Positions 62,148 to 64,000 of a stretch of DNA of 64,000 nt are shown piece by piece (positions within the stretch are counted from its first letter, which is position 1; each line of letters starts with the position of its first letter). The notes beneath the pieces were generated by a model, which was not told where the DNA came from, made no database searches, and saw only the letters and a program-made list of their open reading frames with translations. Both the position numbers and the translations under genes were made by a program. Source of the stretch: Ornithodoros turicata (lineage: Eukaryota > Arthropoda > Arachnida > Ixodida > Argasidae); assembly GCF_037126465.1 (NCBI RefSeq), contig NC_088204.1, forward strand, positions 79,545,807 through 79,609,806, read 5' to 3'.

Positions 62148-63398
62148 GGATGCCGCACAGCCACGTTGAGGGCCAGGAAGAAGGGCATAACAACATGCCT
62201 CGCTGGCTATCGCGACGGGATCCCTGGGCGCTTGCGTCGTCGCCCGGCGGTGCACGTTATTGATCGGTCTGCGTGCGCACGGCCACCGACGAGGCTTGCC
62301 GGCTTTTGCGGACACCTGTATGCATGTTGGTCCCGTGTCCGGTTGTTTGCATGCGAGGATCGCTTTACGGAGGCACGCGGATGGGACAAGCGAGTTGGGT
62401 CTACACGATGGGAGGTATACCGGTTGGAAAAGAGAGAAGGGATGGGATATGTCTGCGGCTCCTTAATTGGAAGTGATTTATTTATTTATTTATTTATTTT
62501 CTCGAAAAGAACGTGGAAAGCTAAAGGAATAGTGCTGGAGGTCAAAATCTGAAAAGCGTCGAGTTACACTGATGCACCCGTTCTATGGTAGAGAGAGAGA
62601 GAAAGATAAACGCAAGACGGATTAAGGGTGTAAATGAACATCAACAGGTGTTACCGAGTCTCCCAATAGTGTTCGTTAAGATATGCTCTCTAGGGAATTA
62701 AAATTTTGTTGCATCTCTTGAATACACGAAGCCAAATGCTATGTCCACGTCCTCGTGTGACGTCACTCGAAAGCCGAGCTTGTTCAGGGACTATAGTACG
62801 TATCCTGTCGCTTCAACGGTGAATTGGGATTGATGATGATATACTTCACAATAGGCAGGGAGGTATATCATATATTCAGGTGTCCTAACCTTTTCCAGCA
62901 CAAGCCGACCTATAGGCCGTTACGTACCTGCTAAATCAATTTCGGTTTGGCTTAAGCCTGGCGCCTCCCCCCAAATTACCTTCGGATCTCACAAAACAGA
63001 AACAATCCTTCTGTGCTTGCCGTGACCGAATGCCTGCTATGCGTGCACTCATGCAGTTTTTGAAATCATCTAATCTTATACTGATATCCTGTGATCCTAT
63101 ATTTGCGCTGTCCTCATGGAACGTTGTCGGCGTCGGACAAAACTTACTGGTTCCCACTCTCCGTGAGATTTGCTCTGCGCCAACTTGTATTTTGCCCCCG
63201 TTACGTTTTAAGGACCCACGCTCTCCATCTTTTTGTCCTTCAGTCTGAGTTTCAGCGAGGTTCGCCGCTTTTTTTTTTCTTTTTTGCTCGTGTTTTTTTT
63301 TGTCGTTCATGTATATAGGTTCCCAGGGTAGAGCTGCCGGAGTAACCAATCCTGGCCCCTATCGGCACTAGCAATTACCCACATTTCTTCTTTTTCGC
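62148..63398. other. Right-hand interval, no gene recognised
   Basis: The GC-rich part to about 62420 may be the promoter side of the exon at 62025. The rest has a TTTA run (62477-62500) and short frames only. Confidence 0.4.
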
Positions 63399-63508
63399 CT
63401 AACCTAACCTAAACTAACCTAACCTAACCTAACCTAACCTAAACTAACCTAACCTAAACTAACCTAACCTAAACTAACCTAACCTAAACTAACCTAACAT
63501 AAACTAAA
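63399..63508. repeat. (CCTAA)n interstitial telomere-type repeat
   Basis: About 20 tandem CCTAA and ACTAA units complement the arthropod telomere motif TTAGG. Regular CCTAAACTAA variants suggest local amplification. Confidence 0.92.
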
Positions 63509-63940
63509 CAATGCCCGAAAATGGCAGCACAGCCAGCAGTAGCTGCCGCGCAGCATACCTGCTACACTCTCATGATGTCAAAGTGGCGAAGAGTGAGATC
63601 TCGACCAACGGAGCATCGTGACAGCTGAGGTAACATAAGCTGCACCTGTCCACAAATTCCGTCTGACTCCTCGCGGCAGATGTCTTACATGATGCAAAGG
63701 TTTGAACACGAAGTGCAAACGACTGCGGAAAATATCAAATGCCTATGAAGTCAGCCCTGGGCGCACGACGCGAGCAGCATGCCGTCGTATAGCAGGCATG
63801 AGGCAAGAAGGACAGCAATGACGACGTCACGTTCACGGCGGCAGCGTTCACACGGGGCAACTTTTCCCATCAACTATGAGCAATTTTCGAGTTGCTGGCA
63901 ATCGGCCGACACCGGCAACCTCCAGCAACTCGAGGGGAAC

Positions 63941-64000
63941 GCCCTGGGGAATCTGCGTCCTGGGCCGACTTCTAAGGGCCGACATATGTCTGAAAGCGTC
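63941..64000 (-). mobile_element. SINE fragment cut by the window end
   Basis: 'gccctggggaatctgcgtcctgggccgac' through 'gccgacatatgtctgaaagcgtc' (in parts) matches 45165-45235 in the same orientation. Confidence 0.8.

Overview
This is a piece of an animal nuclear genome. It has three intron-rich protein genes set among many short inverted-repeat DNA transposons (MITEs), tandem repeats and hairpins. I infer a chelicerate, most likely an ixodid tick. The reasons are interstitial (CCTAA)n arthropod telomere motifs, a repeat family I recall from tick sequences (around 45.1, 55.3 and 63.9 kb), and the protein similarity of the three genes. This inference comes from memory, not from a search.

Layout. 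4.5-22.3 kb, plus strand: a tweety-homologue membrane protein in 14 coding exons. All splice phases join, giving 500 residues with a PPxY motif at the C-terminus. A second ending (471 residues, stop at 16421-16423) arises if the weak donor at 16390 is not used. 24.4-33.2 kb, minus strand: ALKBH8, the tRNA wobble-uridine methyltransferase/hydroxylase, in 10 exons and 623 residues, with RRM, AlkB and methyltransferase parts all present. 45.5-57.4 kb, minus strand: an R7-family RGS protein (DEP, GGL and RGS domains) in 14 exons and about 521 residues. A possible extra C-terminal exon lies at 42948-43563. Exon boundaries were placed by matching phases and splice sites by eye. The three totals each divide by three, which supports the models.

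57.4-62.2 kb holds weaker candidates. Two open minus-strand exons (62025-62147 and 57666-57760) are of unknown identity. A possible small plus-strand gene spans 59434-60347. The stretches 1-4.5 kb, 33.3-42.9 kb and 62.2-64 kb contain no gene I can recognise.

Mobile DNA. Four elements have exact 8-bp target duplications: 3988-4472, 6930-7506, 8401-10505 and 37936-38447. Others have TA duplications (2694-2868, 26432-26642, 32068-32648, 46729-46904, 53225-53404). There are also two full copies and one fragment of a 270-300 bp MITE, several near-perfect hairpins, and a tRNA-like sequence at 31308-31380. The three genes show no obvious functional link: one is a membrane protein, one a tRNA modifier, one a G-protein regulator. 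Their neighbourhood looks like ordinary eukaryotic gene order.
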